Below are positions 15,148 to 16,246 of a DNA stretch of 16,246 nucleotides, piece after piece. The position numbers and the translations under genes are program-made. Source of the stretch: Actinomycetota bacterium (GTDB lineage Bacteria; Actinomycetota; Humimicrobiia; Humimicrobiales; Humimicrobiaceae). Every line of letters begins with the position of its first letter. Positions within the stretch are counted from its first letter, which is position 1. Where the stretch lies: assembly GCA_023380915.1 (NCBI GenBank), contig JAMCSM010000148.1, positions 1-16,246 of the forward strand, in the 5' to 3' direction. The notes beneath the pieces were generated by a model that was not told the DNA's origin, made no database searches, and saw nothing but the letters and a program-made list of their open reading frames with translations.

Positions 15148-15938
15148 CAAATATCAACTTTCAAATTTAATCTCTCAATTTTTTCAGCTGCTCCGGTTTC
15201 CTCATTTATATTGATTATTACTCCGCTGATCCAGTTATCATCACTGGCAACTACAAATTTTTGAGGCAGCATTTTTATAAATCTTTCGATGATGAGCTCT
15301 TTCCTCACTCCAATGACTGAATCTCTTGGGCCGACCATGCCAGCATCACTTATGTATGCCGTACCTTTTGGAAGAACCCTTTCATCTGCAGTCTGAACAT
15401 GTGTATGAGTTCCTATTACGGCACTTACTTTTCCATCCAAAAACCAGCCCATTGCCATTTTCTCGGATGTCACTTCCGCATGGAAATCTACAATTATTAT
15501 GGATGTTTCATTGCCTATTATTCTTAAAATTTCTTCAGCAGTTCTAAAGGGACAATCAAGATTATCAATAAATACTCTTCCGCACAAATTAACTATCGCA
15601 ATTTTTTTCCATTTTGTTCTCTGATTTGAAAAAATGTAAAAACCATTGCCGGGAGTCCCGGGTGGGTAATTTGCAGGTTTTAAAAGTCTTGGCTCATTAT
15701 TGATATAATCATATATTTCCCTTTTCTTGAATATATGATTTCCTGAAGTAATTACATCAATCCCCATCCTGAGAAGAGTGTCGCTGATATTGGGATTTAT
15801 GCCTATTCCGCCTGCGGCATTTTCACCATTTGCTATGACCACATTTATATCATGCCTGGTTATAAGGTTTGTCAGTTCTTTACTTACACAAAGCCTGCCA
15901 GGATTTCCAAAAATATCTCCTAAAAATAAAATGTTCAT
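15147..15938 (-). CDS. ymdB: YmdB-family metallophosphoesterase
   Basis: This 263-residue protein belongs to the YmdB family of binuclear metal phosphoesterases, in Bacillus a 2',3'-cyclic nucleotide phosphodiesterase affecting motility and biofilm gene expression. Metal ligands can be read directly: D8 in FLGDIFG, E39-N40 in ANGENAAGGIG, N67-H68 in TSGNHIF, H153 in DFHAE, and H178 and H180 in GTHTHVQTAD. The C-terminal DAGMVGPRDSVIG motif is typical. An AAAGG ribosome binding site lies about 7 nt before the ATG. It overlaps tilS by one base, so the two are translationally coupled. In Firmicutes ymdB usually follows rny (RNase Y); here the upstream gene is different. Confidence 0.93.
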   Translation of the reverse strand: MNILFLGDIFGNPGRLCVSKELTNLITRHDINVVIANGENAAGGIGINPNISDTLLRMGIDVITSGNHIFKKREIYDYINNEPRLLKPANYPPGTPGNGFYIFSNQRTKWKKIAIVNLCGRVFIDNLDCPFRTAEEILRIIGNETSIIIVDFHAEVTSEKMAMGWFLDGKVSAVIGTHTHVQTADERVLPKGTAYISDAGMVGPRDSVIGVRKELIIERFIKMLPQKFVVASDDNWISGVIININEETGAAEKIERLNLKVDI

Positions 15939-15967
15939 TTTAAACCTTTCTGCCGCTAAAATTTATG

Positions 15968-16246
15968 TTAATTCCAGAAATTAATTTTCCATTTATTATC
16001 TTTATCTTTAACAAGAGAGACTGTTAAGTCATTATAAATTTTTTCTTCCCCGTCATATGAATCGATAAAATCTATGCTGACCAATGCTATATTATTTTTT
16101 ACTTCAACCGAATTTACTTTAAAAGAAATGATATCGGTGATATTTTTCATTTCAGTTCTAAAATTTTCGAGCGTTTTTTTCTTATCGGCGTAAATATATT
16201 CATAAGCTTTATCATAGTTTTTCTGAATAAGAGGGGGAAGAAAAAA
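15968..16246 (-). CDS. Unrecognised protein, C-terminal part (5' end outside window)
   Basis: The minus-strand frame stays open from the window edge to a TAA at 15968, giving 92 codons of the C-terminus. The first visible residues are FFLPPLIQKNYDKAYEYI, followed by an ENFRTEM helix and alternating strands (FKVNSVEVKNNIALVSIDF), ending WKINFWN. A helix followed by curved strands ending in a KW(K/R)I(N/D) motif is reminiscent of NTF2-like or DUF4878-type accessory domains, but I cannot assign a family. An internal ATG at 16150 would give a 60-residue protein, yet the frame continues well upstream and looks coding, so a longer gene is more likely. It lies 29 nt before ymdB and may share its transcript. 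Confidence 0.65.
   Translation of the reverse strand, partial: FFLPPLIQKNYDKAYEYIYADKKKTLENFRTEMKNITDIISFKVNSVEVKNNIALVSIDFIDSYDGEEKIYNDLTVSLVKDKDNKWKINFWN

Overview
The window reads as an AT-rich bacterial chromosome segment with almost every gene on the minus strand. Gene content and order (ymdB, tilS, hpt, ftsH, folE, folP, folB-folK, coaX, dusB) resemble the conserved tilS-hpt-ftsH-fol-coaX-dusB neighbourhood of Firmicutes, with the tilS-hpt-ftsH-folE-folP order also seen in Actinobacteria. I therefore infer a Terrabacteria-type, probably anaerobic organism (ferrous iron transport, molybdopterin enzyme). I cannot place it further from sequence alone.

In transcription order (right to left): the right edge holds the 3' end of an unrecognised gene, then ymdB, tilS and hpt packed closely. 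ftsH follows with its own good sigma70-like promoter and ends in a hairpin terminator. Next is a pterin block, folE-folP-folBK-moeA, with a candidate promoter before folE. coaX stands alone behind another candidate promoter. Then comes a tightly overlapping iron block: feoB, a 58-residue seven-cysteine protein, a DtxR-FeoA fusion regulator, a second DtxR-family regulator and dusB. The left end holds tRNA-Pro(CGG), followed almost immediately by an encapsulin-type ferritin-like gene.

The iron genes look like one system. FeoB imports Fe2+, two different DtxR-type sensors lie in the same transcript, a dyad overlaps the feoB promoter, and the ferritin-like protein about 3 kb downstream is of the kind stored in encapsulin shells. 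No shell gene is visible before the window ends. folE, folP and folBK make dihydropteroate from GTP; moeA inserts molybdenum into another GTP-derived pterin.

The points most worth a second look are: (1) FtsH carries a C-terminal J-domain-like module in which HPD is replaced by NQD; (2) the short cysteine-rich gene coupled by ATGA overlaps between feoB and the regulator; (3) a perfect inverted repeat of at least 23 bp joins the extreme left edge to the start of the ferritin-like gene, which is either a fold-back assembly artefact or a small invertible segment; (4) a ribosome binding site lies 2 nt after the tRNA CCA. No non-coding stretch exceeds 300 bases, and I saw no insertion sequence, CRISPR array or rRNA.
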